DNA from: Rosa chinensis
Lineage: Eukaryota > Streptophyta > Magnoliopsida > Rosales > Rosaceae
NCBI RefSeq assembly: GCF_002994745.2
Contig: NC_037090.1
Span: 18,092,001-18,156,000, forward strand
Direction: 5' to 3'
Length of the DNA: 64,000 nucleotides
Part shown: in pieces, positions 12,301-23,426 of the stretch
Layout: each line of letters begins with the position of its first letter
Position numbering within the stretch: position 1 is the stretch's first letter
Position numbers and translations under genes: made by a program
The notes under the pieces: generated by a model
Database searches by the model: none
Told to the model about the DNA's origin: nothing
The model's input: the letters and a program-made list of their open reading frames with translations, nothing else

Positions 12301-13280
12301 ATAAAGTATTTAAAAGGTCCGCATGGTGGTTGAATTGGTCCACAGATATCCCCTTGGATCCTCTGTAAGAACGGAATGAGTATTTTGGGATCCTTTGCGT
12401 AAGACGGTCTTGGTCCTAATTTCCCAAAGGAACAGGCTTTGCAGAAAGAGCGAGGGGCCTTAGAAGCAACCAATGAGGATTTTGGTTGGGCCTGAGCTTC
12501 TGTAGCGCTATTAGAAGCAAAGTGTGTGACTACATCTCCCATTATGGCGTTAGAGCCATGGAAATTGGTGTGTGTGGTGTCATGGCCACTAGGAGGAACA
12601 ACCATGGCGTTATGCTCATGGTTGGTGCCATTAATGGCGTCACCACATAGGACTTGGGCGGCCCTATGGCGCCCCAAGACGGCTGCAGCTCCAGATGCTG
12701 CAATTGTTGCGGTCTTGCTAAGTCCTGGAATCAATTTTCAATTCTTGCTTCTTCTCACTCTAAAGAATGGATGTCCGTGTGAAGTCTTTAGTATACGAAG
12801 CATCATATCACGACCAGGATGTCCTAGTCGGTCATGCCAAAGCCAATATGTGTCTGAACCCAAGAGATCTTCTCTTATGACATTATTGGATTCAATAGGT
12901 CGAATTGTAGTGACATAAAGTCCACTAGATTGACACATAAGTTTCTCTAAGATGCGCTTTCTTCTGCAATCATTAGAGGCAATGCAAAGGAATTCTATTC
13001 CGTTCTCACTATGCGTTTCAGCATGGAATCCGTTGGCTCTAATATCTTTAAAGCTCAATAAGGTTCGATTCGCCTTAGGAGCGTAGAGAGCTTCAGTGAC
13101 TTTAATCAAGGTGCCATTGGGCAAAAGGAATTGGGTCATTCCATGTCCTTGAACTAAACTTGATGGCCCAGCCATCGTAGTCACATATGAATATGTAGGC
13201 AACATCTCCAAGAATAATTGCCTATGTCGTAGAATGGTGTGCGTAGTCGCACTATCTGTAAGACATTGAAGTTCATCCAT
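9364..13280 (-). pseudogene. pol: Disrupted copia pol (protease, integrase, RT, RNase H)
   Basis: Fragments in order on the minus strand: 13280-12738 has the protease active-site region (D-S-A at about residues 9-11) and the start of the integrase zinc region (WHDRLGHPG). 12734-11979 has the integrase core with a D..D..E-type layout, the last acid in NGLAEAAIKRL. 11966-11742 holds the integrase end. 11571-10984 is the variable linker. 10944-9364 holds RT with the YVDD catalytic box near residue 167, then RNase H. In-frame stops lie at 12738-12740, 11979-11981, 11584-11586 and 10984-10986. A small deletion near 11742-11750 shifts the frame. At least four independent lesions make this a pseudogene, although the RT/RNase H part alone is open over 526 codons. 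Confidence 0.9.
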
Positions 13281-13640
13281 TCCTACAAGAAAAGTTCGTA
13301 ATTAAAAAAGGAGTCATAAAGAAAAGAACTCAACTTTTATTAATAAGCCAAACGGAATTACATCATCGTTTCTTTAACCAAAGGAAATCTAATCCAATAA
13401 ACTAGTTAATGCAAAACAATGGTAGTCGTCTAACCCCTTTCGGTAATTCCAATGTAAATGTGACCAGGTGAGTAGAGAGATGTCGGTGGAGCGAGGCTCA
13501 CTTAAGTACCACTGATCTCAAAACCTTCCTAGACATCACACTCACATTGCATGCGCCTACTTTGAAGAAAGACTAATAGCATTGGCATCTACTACAAAAA
13601 TAATATGGCAATTGCCTACATCTCTTGGAAATAGAAAGAC

Positions 13641-14519
13641 TTAATCAAAATCGCCAGTTTCTGGGTCTTGATCCTTGTAGTCTTCCACCCTTAGATCGAG
13701 ATCTCCATCTTGATCTTCTTGTTCCATGTAATGTGCCTCCCTTGCTTCACGATACATCTTGTATGCGTTTGCAACATTCTGGGATGCAGTACACTTCTTT
13801 GCCCAATGTCCACTTAATCCACATCTGAGACAAGCATCATTATGGTCAGATTCCCTTGATCGAGGCGCTCTGGGGGCTTTTTGTAGACGGTTATTGCCTT
13901 TGGTGGCGTTACCACCATAACCGGAGGCTTGGCCTCTCTCTCTCTTTACACGTTTACCTCCACGGTTCCGTGTACGCCTATCTTGGCGATTTCCTTCCTC
14001 TTTAGGGCGAGAATATGGACCAAAACGTCCAGAATTATCCCTACTCTTAGGGTTTCGCTCCTTGCGTCCTCCCTTGGGGGCGCGACTATAATTAGACTCC
14101 GGAATTGACTTGGTTCCCACGGGTCTAGAGTTATAGTTCTTCACAAGTATGTTGTCGTACTTTTCAGCTACGTTCATGGCGCCAATTAGCTCATGAAATC
14201 TTGTGATGCGTCTAGCATTGACATCAATCCGATAGTTTTTGGCTATCATCAATGCAGAGACGGGCAAGGTGGAGAGAGTCTTCTCGATCAACATCGTATC
14301 AGTGATGTTCTGCCCACAGAATTCCATCATAGACTTGATACGAAGTGCTTCTGAATTGTAGTCAAGTACAGACTTGAAATCACAGAAGCGGAGGCTATGC
14401 CATCTCACTTCTAAGTCTTGAAGCAGGGAATCACGGACGTTGCCAAAACGCTGCTCGAGTTCCACCCATAGTTTTCTTGGGTCTTCCTCATTGAGGTACT
14501 CATTTTGGAGCGCGTCATT
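13641..14519 (-). pseudogene. gag: copia gag, 3' portion (split by insertion)
   Basis: The frame runs from the insertion point to a stop at 13641-13643. It holds the gag core, a basic arginine/glycine-rich stretch, and a CCHC knuckle (CLRCGLSGHWAKKC) typical of copia nucleocapsid. The 5' portion lies 7 kb away at 21569-21804. The reading frame is continuous between the two if the insert and one TCATT copy are ignored, which shows that this is one gag broken by insertion, not by rearrangement. Between the gag stop and the protease frame are about 350 nt of non-coding sequence. Confidence 0.88.
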
Positions 14520-15597
14520 TGATAGGAGCATTTTAATGCGACGTTTTAACTGTTATTTCCCTATATTTTCTGCGTTATTTCCTTAATAAAACTCTGTTTA
14601 GGAAAGTTTCCATTATTCAAATGGGAAAGTTCCTAATTGTAGAAAGTTTACGTTTTGTAGTTTCTATTTTCCATTTTTAGAAAGTTTCCATTTTAGTTTA
14701 AGAAAGTTTCCATTTCTTATTTTAGAAAGCTTCTATTTTCAGGTTTTTGGAATAAATAAGCTGAATTGAGTTCATAAATGGAACGAGAAGATTCATGAAG
14801 ATGACATGGCAAGGAGAGAATCAAGGAAGAGTTTTTTAAAAAAAAGGAAAATATATTTTCCTTGGGGATTAAATTTGCCGTGTAATACTTAAGGAAAAAC
14901 AAGGTGACAACGTGGGAATTAAGGTGATTGATTGAGAATTTCACGTGGAATAAATCAAAGGAGATTTTCTTGGGAGATTTTTATGGAAAGAAATATTGTT
15001 GGAGGAGTAAATTGGTGTGATTGCCAACATGAAAATCAGAAATAATCAAGGAGATGACGCAAAGAGAGATTCAAGGGAGATATTTATGGAAGGAAAATAT
15101 GTTTGCACCAAGGAAAAGCTCAAAAGGCGTCCAGATTCATCCCTAAATTCCCTAAAGGAATGTTGGCCGAAATTCATGAAGAAAATCAGAATAATTTCAA
15201 GGAAATTCGGCAATTAAATATTAGGGAAGTATTTTAGAGAATTATGATTGGTTGGAACACATCACAAGGCTTACTTGGCATTCTATGATTGGTTGGACCA
15301 CATCACAAAGCTTACTTGGCGAATTCCTATTGGTGGAAGCTATGTGGAAATTTCTGATTGCTTTGTGAACCCTAGCCGTGCTCCTATATATACCCACCTC
15401 TTTGACGTTGAGAAGGGTTCCTCTCCCCCATACAATTTACACTTTAGAAAAAAATCAGAAAATCTTCTTAGCATAGCCGTGAGTTTCTCCATCCTCTAGT
15501 CATCTCCACGAGTTCAAGCAAGGCCAAGGGAGAAGAAGCATAGCCGTGAGCATCCATCATCCATCTCCAACCTTGAAGTTTGCTTTCGAGCGTATCA
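14520..15597 (+). repeat. LTR-A, 5' copy
   Basis: 1078 bp, starting TGATAGGAGC and ending GAGCGTATCA, followed directly by the primer site. Over the 1040 bp shared with 18409-19447 it differs by one substitution (15228 region, A versus G) and one base in an A-run near 14840, so insertion was recent. The small frames inside it (66 and 83 codons, repeated in both copies) match no family I recognise. Confidence 0.88.
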
Positions 15598-18408
15598 ATT
15601 TTTGGCGCCGTTGCCGGGGATTGAAAAATCACTTGTTTTTGTTCATAATTGTTGTATATAAACTGTTTGAAATTTAGTTTAAATTAACTAGGTTGTTTTT
15701 TATATTGTTGAATATGAGTTTTAATTGTAAGTTGTAAATTGAATGGAATAGGTGAAGTCGCGTTTGTTAATATTGGCCTAAACCCCTTACTGGTACCTAG
15801 TTCAGGTCCCTTAAGGTTGAGGGCGGCCTTTATTAACACTTGTTGAACTGTCTTCACACTTAGGACCTTTTTCATCTTAGTAAGTATAGCCTATGTGGAA
15901 TGGTGTCTAGGAAGGAGACAACGTTCATGACGGGTTTTTGAATCCAGAAGTGCTTACAAATGGGCCTAAACCACTATGTGGGAGTAGCTCATGCCAAAAT
16001 GGATTTTTCCTCTCGTGTTCGTCCTCCCCCACCTGGCCATTTCAGTAAGGTTGCCCAAAGGATGTAAGAGGGACTTTGTGTCTAGACGACTGTACTTGGG
16101 CCGCATGTCCAACTTGATTTACCGCTTGGAATTAGATTTGATATCAATAATATTTATGACAAAAGAAAATGTAACAAAATGTTGTGATACACTAAGGTAA
16201 AAAAAAAAAACATTTGTGTAAATATTTTTCATGTTTTTTTTACTCACTTGTGTACCTAACTTGTGTCTTGTGTACAATGTACTTGTTAATTATATTTGTA
16301 GTTTGTAATTCTTTGTTACTTGTTTATATTTTTTTGTATTTCTTTGTTAATTATAGTTACTAACTTTTTAATATCTATTCCGTCTGGCTGAAAGACGTTA
16401 AACTCAAGCGCTGCTTGGAAGGCAACCCAATTCAGAAGTAGCTGTGCTGGAGACTACAAACACAGATTTGCTTTCTCCTTCCCTATTTCTTTTATTTTTC
16501 AAATTTTCTCTTTTGTTTTTGTTTTCGTAAATTCCATCGCTATATGCTTAATTGTTTCGTTGCATGCTTATAATTGATTACATTGAGGACAATGCAATAT
16601 TTAAGTTTGGGGGAAGGGATTTATACTTTTGTTTTTTATCTTGAGTCATATATATTGAAAAATACAAAAAAAAATTGAAAAATGTCAAAAATTTAAAAAT
16701 TTTCGTTGCTTTTATTTTTGTTTTTGAGTCATAGGATGCCTTTCAACTGTCTAGGATGATTCTATATCTCTGAAATTATGGCTAAAAGAGGATCACAATA
16801 TTGAGATGATTTTAAATGGTATTCTTTGGTTAATTGAGATTTATGAAAAATGTATGCATGTGTAGTGGATATGGATTTCGTGACCTTGGTACAGAATATG
16901 AGCATGTTAAGATGAGTTTTGATTCATATAAACCCATGTGAGATAATTGAGCCCATGTCCCTTTTTCTTGGAGTGAATCGAAAATATATATTCTTATTTT
17001 CTTGGCGATGTTTTGATGATCTCATTATTCTTTCATCTTGATTGACTACTTGCCATAGATTAAGTTTGATGGACTAGAGAATGCTAGAATTCACTCTTGT
17101 GCTTGTTGAAACGTTATATCAATACATGGCCCTGATTCTGGAAAGGATAGAGGCACCCTAGGAATTACCACCATTGCCAAATAAACCTGTGTCCTTAATT
17201 ATGCCCGTCGTGGAACCCCCCCCCCTAGATAAGCCCCTTTGAGCCTACATTAAGCCTTTTCTTTCATCACCCTTAAAATCCTTAACCCTGAACCTTAGTA
17301 TAGCTACACTCCTACCCTTTGTTCTAAAAACTTAGTGGAGCTATCTTTTGGGACATTACTTAAGGATTTGGCATTGAGAATGAAGATTGAGAAGAGGTGA
17401 AAGTTCAAGTGTGGGGGTAGACTTGTCCATGAAAGAAAAAAAAATGTGAAAGCCGAAAAAAAAAATGAAAAAAAGAAGAAAAAAAAGTGTACGGCTAGAA
17501 AAGAAAAAGAAAAATATATATATGGATTTTAGTCCCCCATACTTGGTGAGTTTGGAGATTGTTTTGAATTGAAGGCCCACTAGTGAAAAATGTGGCCTTT
17601 GTCCAATTCACAAGAGTTCAAGGGAAGTTTAGAATGAAGGTTGAGCCCAGCATGAAGACATTAGGCCCTTTTATTTTACCCCTAGGAAGGACATGACGTT
17701 TTGCTATGCCTTGGTGGATTTCTAGAAGTCTCTACATCTATATGAACTCTGCTAGGTTTTTAGGACACTTTGTTAAATTCCTTACCTTTCGTTTCTTTAA
17801 ACCTTGAGCCTTAGCCCCATTACAACCCTTAATAAGACCTTCTTGATCCTTAAGATGGGACAGCCTTTGATTTATGGAGATGAGTTATAAGAGTTGAACC
17901 TATGGCTTGGGTCCATCTGTGCAAGTAGTTGATATCTTTCATGAGATCTTTTGAAAAGAAAAAATTTTATATTCACAAAGTGTTTTTCGTTTCTTATATA
18001 TGTGAGCTATTTGATTGCCTCAAAATATTTTCTCTCACATATAATTGAGTGATTATAAGTTTTTAAGCATTGCCTTGAATTCTGAGAGAAGAAAGAGTGG
18101 ATACACCTTGTGAGGATTTGAATCATACTTGTTTGAAGCATGCTTAACAGAAACCATCACCATTGTTCCAACCAAGTCCTACTTGTGTATATGTAAATTA
18201 TGTGTTTTAATTAACTCTCGAATGCTTAAACATTGATTCTTGGTTAAGTGCTACTCTTGGTGTTGTGAAAGTAAGAGATTGCTGAGACAAAAAGTTGAAG
18301 GGCAATAGAGTCATTGTTTGTGTAGAGTCTTTAAATTTTCATTGAGTCTTAGTTGAGTCTTTGTGTGATTTTGCTAAGGGACTAGCAAAAGCTAATTGTG
18401 GGGGAATT
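15598..18408 (+). other. non-coding internal region of LARD-like element
   Basis: About 2.8 kb without a credible open frame. It contains phrases common in the 3' non-coding part of large plant gypsy elements (TTTAAGTTTGGGGGAAGG near 16602, AAGTGTGGGGGTAG near 17406). A purine tract (GTGGGGGAATT) ends at 18408, against LTR-A. Poly-A rich stretches lie near 17440-17520. Confidence 0.65.
15603..15620 (+). other. primer-binding site, tRNA-Asp type
   Basis: TGGCGCCGTTGCCGGGGA is complementary to the 3' end of plant tRNA-Asp and lies 5 nt inside LTR-A. The same site occurs inverted at 19645-19662 next to LTR-B. It is typical of several plant Ty3/gypsy-type groups. Confidence 0.8.
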
Positions 18409-19447
18409 TGATAGGAGCATTTTAATGCGACGTTTTAACTGTTATTTCCCTATATTTTCTGCGTTATTTCCTTAATAAAACTCTGTTTAGGAAAGTTTCC
18501 ATTATTCAAATGGGAAAGTTCCTAATTGTAGAAAGTTTACGTTTTGTAGTTTCTATTTTCCATTTTTAGAAAGTTTCCATTTTAGTTTAAGAAAGTTTCC
18601 ATTTCTTATTTTAGAAAGCTTCTATTTTCAGGTTTTTGGAATAAATAAGCTGAATTGAGTTCATAAATGGAACGAGAAGATTCATGAAGATGACATGGCA
18701 AGGAGAGAATCAAGGAAGAGTTTTTTAAAAAAAGGAAAATATATTTTCCTTGGGGATTAAATTTGCCGTGTAATACTTAAGGAAAAACAAGGTGACAACG
18801 TGGGAATTAAGGTGATTGATTGAGAATTTCACGTGGAATAAATCAAAGGAGATTTTCTTGGGAGATTTTTATGGAAAGAAATATTGTTGGAGGAGTAAAT
18901 TGGTGTGATTGCCAACATGAAAATCAGAAATAATCAAGGAGATGACGCAAAGAGAGATTCAAGGGAGATATTTATGGAAGGAAAATATGTTTGCACCAAG
19001 GAAAAGCTCAAAAGGCGTCCAGATTCATCCCTAAATTCCCTAAAGGAATGTTGGCCGAAATTCATGAAGAAAATCAGAATAATTTCAAGGAAATTCGGCA
19101 ATTAAATATTAGGGAGGTATTTTAGAGAATTATGATTGGTTGGAACACATCACAAGGCTTACTTGGCATTCTATGATTGGTTGGACCACATCACAAAGCT
19201 TACTTGGCGAATTCCTATTGGTGGAAGCTATGTGGAAATTTCTGATTGCTTTGTGAACCCTAGCCGTGCTCCTATATATACCCACCTCTTTGACGTTGAG
19301 AAGGGTTCCTCTCCCCCATACAATTTACACTTTAGAAAAAAATCAGAAAATCTTCTTAGCATAGCCGTGAGTTTCTCCATCCTCTAGTCATCTCCACGAG
19401 TTCAAGCAAGGCCAAGGGAGAAGAAGCATAGCCGTGAGCATCCATCA
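18409..19447 (+). repeat. LTR-A, 3' copy, truncated
   Basis: Nearly identical to 14520-15559 but lacking the last 38 bp of the LTR, including its CA end. Replacing that end is the inverted leader and LTR-B. The switch occurs in GCATCCATCA, where the last TCA is shared by both partners. Confidence 0.88.
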
Positions 19448-19667
19448 ACCTTAAGGGACCTGAACTAGGTACCAGTAAGGGGTTTAGGCCAATATTAACA
19501 AACGCGACTTCACCTATTCCATTCAATTTACAACTTACAATTAAAACTCATATTCAACAATATAAAAAACAACCTAGTTAATTTAAACTAAATTTCAAAC
19601 AGTTTATATACAACAATTATGAACAAAAACAAGTGATTTTTCAATCCCCGGCAACGGCGCCAAAAAT
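19445..19667 (-). repeat. inverted copy of the element leader and primer site
   Basis: The reverse complement of 15598-15820; I saw no mismatch when reading the two side by side. It includes the primer site (19645-19662). It joins LTR-B to the truncated LTR-A and creates a 223-bp inverted repeat whose arms are 3.6 kb apart. Confidence 0.88.
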
Positions 19668-21568
19668 TGATGCGCCTAAAAGCAAGCGCATAATTTAACC
19701 CTGAAAATATCGTTAGTAGTATAAGCAAATAGGGATCGTTCTATTCCGGGGATTGAGGGTACACCTGTAATTGCAAAAACAATTAATTAATTAGTAAAAG
19801 TAAAAAGTATTATTTACAAAAAGAATATATACAAATAACGAAATAAAAGGGGGGTTTAAGAATTATAAAATCAAAAGTTAAAGTAAATTAAATAAAGAAA
19901 ACGTAAAAACATATATACAAGGGTGGAACGCAAGGAACAAAGATCAAAACCAATTCCATGTAATCAAATTCGATTCAAACCCTATAATTGTTCATCTAAG
20001 TCATGAGAAAGGAGTTGATCATGTGAAACATTCGAAAGCAAATGATTTCCCATATTTTACTTTTCAATGCTAATTAACCTAAGCGAAAGCACCTAGATCA
20101 ATCCTATCAAACATGCATTCAAGCACTAGAAAGCTAGTTAATCATAACATGTTTAACGCATTACACATAGAGAAAGGCTATCAACTCAAGTGTACAACTT
20201 AGTATGGAAAAGTCCACCTAATTGCAATCCTCGTTAATTAAATTCGATCTTTGTACAAAACCTTTACTACTTTTGATTCAAGTTACACAAAGCAAAAAGT
20301 TGATTCATGTTCTTAAACCTAGCACCAATTACATGCAAATCCCATAAGTGTCGACCCAAATAAGATAAACATATAAAAGTTTTCTGTAAAGCAAATTTAA
20401 TCGAACAAACTCACATAAGCAACTTAGAATCTCAATTATAGAATTCGAAAACTTTATTTAAACATAGAAATTGGGCTTAAACTTTACCCTAAACGTTATT
20501 GTTAACTAGAAACAAGTTCATACGAAATCAAACAAGGAAACCAAAAAGGTTACAAGGAAAAGGAACGAATTACACCGTGAGTGGAGATGGAGATGGAGAG
20601 CTAGATGGTTGGATCTTGAATCTTGGAAGCAAGCCTTCAAGGTGGATGATGGAGGATATGATCTTCACGGCTCATTCTTCTTCTTCCTCTCCTTGCTTGA
20701 AAACGCAGAGCTTTGCAACTAGAGAATGGAGAGAATTTTTCTGAATGAAGAGGTGTTGTGGTGTTGTTCTTCTGTTTGATGGTGTGTTGGTGTGTAGAAT
20801 TGTGTAGAGAATGCTCCTATTTATAGGAGGATGACAACTTAGTCTCCAAGTCTTCAAGATTGATCCACACAGCATTAGCCAATCAGAGAACGCCACGTCA
20901 GCTCTGCTATGTCATCCAACCAATAAGAAACCTCCAATTTAACACCTTGATTTAGGGAGATTATTTTTGAATTAATTGCATGATTATTTTCTGATTTATC
21001 TCCTCAAATAACTATCCAATCATGCCACACAGCTTCGACTAATCACAGAATGCCATGTCAGCTCTGTTGAGTCATCCAGCCAATCAGAAGCCTCCAAAAT
21101 AAATCTCATAATCTTTCCAAATATATTATTGCTGATTTTCCCAAGATTTAATCTGATTTTTCTCTTAATTTTCGGCCAAAATACTCTTGAGTGAAAATAG
21201 GAATGAATCTGGACTTGTTTTGGACTTTTTCTCCCTTAAATCTCTCCATGGCATCATTATCCTTGATCATCTCTTGATTTTTGACATTAACTCCATAATT
21301 TCCCATGGCAAAATCAGCTTTAATTCCACGTCATCATGTGGTCTCCTAATGCCTTCAGGTTTCCTAGCCTCATCAGGATTCCTGCGTTGACTGGGATTCC
21401 TAGTCGGACCAGGAAAACTCCATTTCTTCATTTCAACTCATTTCTTCTCCATTTATTTCAATGTACCTATAAAATAAAAACTAAATTAAAAATGATTAAA
21501 TAAAGGAAATAACTAAGAAAAATATGAGGAAATAATTATTAAAACGTCGCATAAAAATGCTCCTATCA
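19668..21568 (-). repeat. LTR-B, reverse orientation
   Basis: 1901 bp. On the minus strand it starts TGATAGGAGCATTTTTATGC and ends TTTTAGGCGCATCA, then continues into the same primer site as LTR-A. It shares only its outer ends with LTR-A (about 30 bp at the start, about 20 bp at the end); the body is different and longer. It is present only once in the window. Confidence 0.8.
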
Positions 21569-21804
21569 TCATTCATGTGCCTTGTCATGAGAATGATGGC
21601 TTTAGCTTCATTCGCCTCTCTCGTAGCTCTATTTGCTTCAAAAGCAGCAGCTTGTTGAGGAGTACGTACGTCCTGACTTGGCTCTTGGATCGTACTTAGG
21701 ATCCCATCAGCCTTAAGATGCTGGCGCACACCACGGACCCACTTGTGGTATCCTGCGCCTGTTGTCTCTAGTGGAGCGAAGCTCAACTTGTTCAGGTTAT
21801 TCAT
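21569..21804 (-). pseudogene. gag: copia gag, 5' portion
   Basis: The N-terminal part of the copia gag broken by the composite. It starts at the ATG at 21802-21804, downstream of the leader, and has the GAGYHKWVRGV-type opening of copia gag proteins. It runs into the TCATT duplication and then into LTR-B. Upstream in-frame codons are also open but belong to the leader. Confidence 0.8.
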
Positions 21805-22811
21805 CCTGAAAAACAACAAGAAAATAGGGTTAGTTTGGGAGCGAAGAAGGCTACCACGAAAAACTATATAATTTCTGAGCGTAGTCGCTTCCAAGAAATT
21901 AGGGATTTTTCTGAGCGTAGTCGCTTCCAAGAAAATCCGATTCCAAGAGGGGTTTTGGATTAGATCGAAACGACGATGTATGTGGTCGATCGTTTTCTTC
22001 TCAACAAACTCTAAGTTTGGAAGACTCTACAAGCTCCAAGCTTGGAGTGAGCACGAACCCCCACAGTTCGGCTATTGGTCTCCCCTATGAAGAAGAAAGG
22101 AGGGTAGAAGAAGGGATGTTGGAAGTCCCCGAGAAAAGAAGAAGAAATTAAAAAAAACCTCAAAAACGAGAACTTTTAGAAAAGTTTACCTTGAAAAATA
22201 GCCGGAAATCTTGACCGGAAAAGTCGTTGAAGATGGCCGGAAAAGTGGCCGGAGGTCGCCGGAAAAGTGGCCGGAAACTGATGGCCGGAGCTAGGCAGGG
22301 TTGCTGCAGGGGCTGTGCAGGAGGTGTGCGGAGGCTGTGCAGGGGCTGTGCAGGCAGATGCTCGGCAGGTGCTAGGCAGCTGTCGGCAGATGCAGGCACA
22401 AGGGTGCGCAGGTCTCGGCAGGTGCTCGGCATGTGTCGGCAGGTGTCGGCGGGGGCTATGCGGAGCTTTCGGCAGATGTCGACAGGGGCAGGCACATGGG
22501 TGTGCAGGGTTCGGCAGGTGTCTCGGCAGGTCTCGGCAGGAGGCTTGCAGGGGCTGTCGGCAGGTCTCGGCAGATGCAGGCACAAGGCTCGGCAGCTCTC
22601 GGCAGTTGCTCGGCAGGGCTCGCAGGCACAGGGCAGGGGCCGGTTCGATTTTTCCGACAGCCGGTTCAGGGGTTTTCCGGCCGGTTCCGGTGGTTCCGCC
22701 GCCGGTTCTGGGCTCCTTGGGAGTAGGGCTTCGATATGTGGGGCGATGGTTGCAGGATTTTGGAGGTTACAAAATTAGGGTTTTCAGGGTTAGGGCTTCA
22801 TGCTGATAACG
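21805..22811 (-). other. copia 5' leader with GC-rich short repeats
   Basis: Untranslated leader between the 5' LTR and gag. From about 22267 to 22640 it consists of degenerate 8-12 bp units built on TCGGCAGGT and CTCGGCAG, GC-rich and unlike the surrounding DNA. These make long chance frames on both strands that match no protein. A weak primer site (TTATCAGCATGAAG on the minus strand) abuts the LTR at about 22795-22811. Confidence 0.65.
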
Positions 22812-23029
22812 TGTTTTAGAGAAACTGAATTTGAGAGGAATTTGCTGTGTATTCTCATTGATAATAGGGGCTTCTTTATATAGAGGATTACAATACATAG
22901 AATCTCAATCGTACAAGGAAAGTAATTGTACATTGAATAGGAATCTAGATCCTTCTAATTTAACCCTATTACCACTAGGTCAAGTAACCTAGAGTTTGGG
23001 CCAAACACAAATAGAGATATCCTTAAACA
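22812..23029 (-). repeat. 5' LTR of the copia element
   Basis: 218 bp, paired with 8954-9171. It is bounded by the CACTC duplication at 23030-23034. Confidence 0.92.
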
Positions 23030-23426
23030 CACTCCTTATTTTTACAATACATTTTTTTTTTTTTTGCATCTTAAATTTTTTTTTTTGTTGAGATAAAAAT
23101 TAGGAGTGTGAATTATATTATCTCAAAAAATTCACTAACAAGTTCAAAAATTAAATTTAATGAGTACTTTAAGGGCTTAACACCACTTCTTTTGTTCACT
23201 TAGGATCCCGAAACCTTAGTATCAATCTAGAGTCTAGACTGACCACATTCTTCGAACTTTAGATCTTTACCTTCGTACTCTATGTTCCTTTATATTAGCC
23301 GCCTCCCTAATTTGGACCTCTTTTTAAATGATTAATCTTCTATATAATAAAATTAAAAGAAAAATGAATATATCAACAATAAATGGTTGTGATTTTTTTT
23401 TTTTTTTTGTCTTTTAATTAAAAATT

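Larger units (their letters stand above)
14520..21568. mobile_element. Head-to-head composite LTR element with two U3-type ends
   Basis: A single 7049-bp insertion in the copia gag, flanked by a perfect TCATT duplication (14515-14519 and 21569-21573). Left to right it contains: LTR-A forward (14520-15597), primer site, about 2.8 kb non-coding internal sequence, purine tract, LTR-A forward truncated (18409-19447), an inverted copy of the first 223 bp of the internal region (19445-19667), and a different LTR-B in reverse orientation (19668-21568). Both outer ends are therefore LTR starts (TGATAGGAGC), whereas a normal element has an LTR start on one side and an LTR end on the other. The inner join shares a 3-bp TCA. 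No coding capacity for protease, integrase or RT is seen, so it depended on another element's enzymes. The primer site and the long non-coding interior resemble large non-autonomous (LARD-like) gypsy-derived elements. Confidence 0.85.
8954..23029 (-). mobile_element. Decayed Ty1/copia element carrying a nested 7-kb insertion
   Basis: The element reads right to left. LTRs of 218 bp lie at 8954-9171 (3') and 22812-23029 (5'). Both start TGTTTTAGAG and end CCTTAAACA, and they differ at three positions (1.4 percent). The target duplication is CACTC (8949-8953 and 23030-23034). A purine tract (AAGGGGGAG on the minus strand) abuts the 3' LTR, and a weak initiator-Met-like primer site (TTATCAGCA) abuts the 5' LTR. 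The order along the minus strand is leader, gag, protease, integrase, RT and RNase H, which is the copia order. gag is interrupted by the composite at 14520-21568. pol carries several stops and a frameshift, so the element is dead. Without the insertion it would be about 7.0 kb. Confidence 0.93.

Noticed and set aside
15017..15499. Two small frames (66 and 83 codons), repeated at 18905-19387
   Set aside because: They are duplicated only because they lie inside the two LTR-A copies; no family features or supporting signals.
22160..22806. Long open frames on both strands over the GC-rich copia leader
   Set aside because: They come from the short TCGGCAGGT repeats, show no domain, and overlap each other in several frames.
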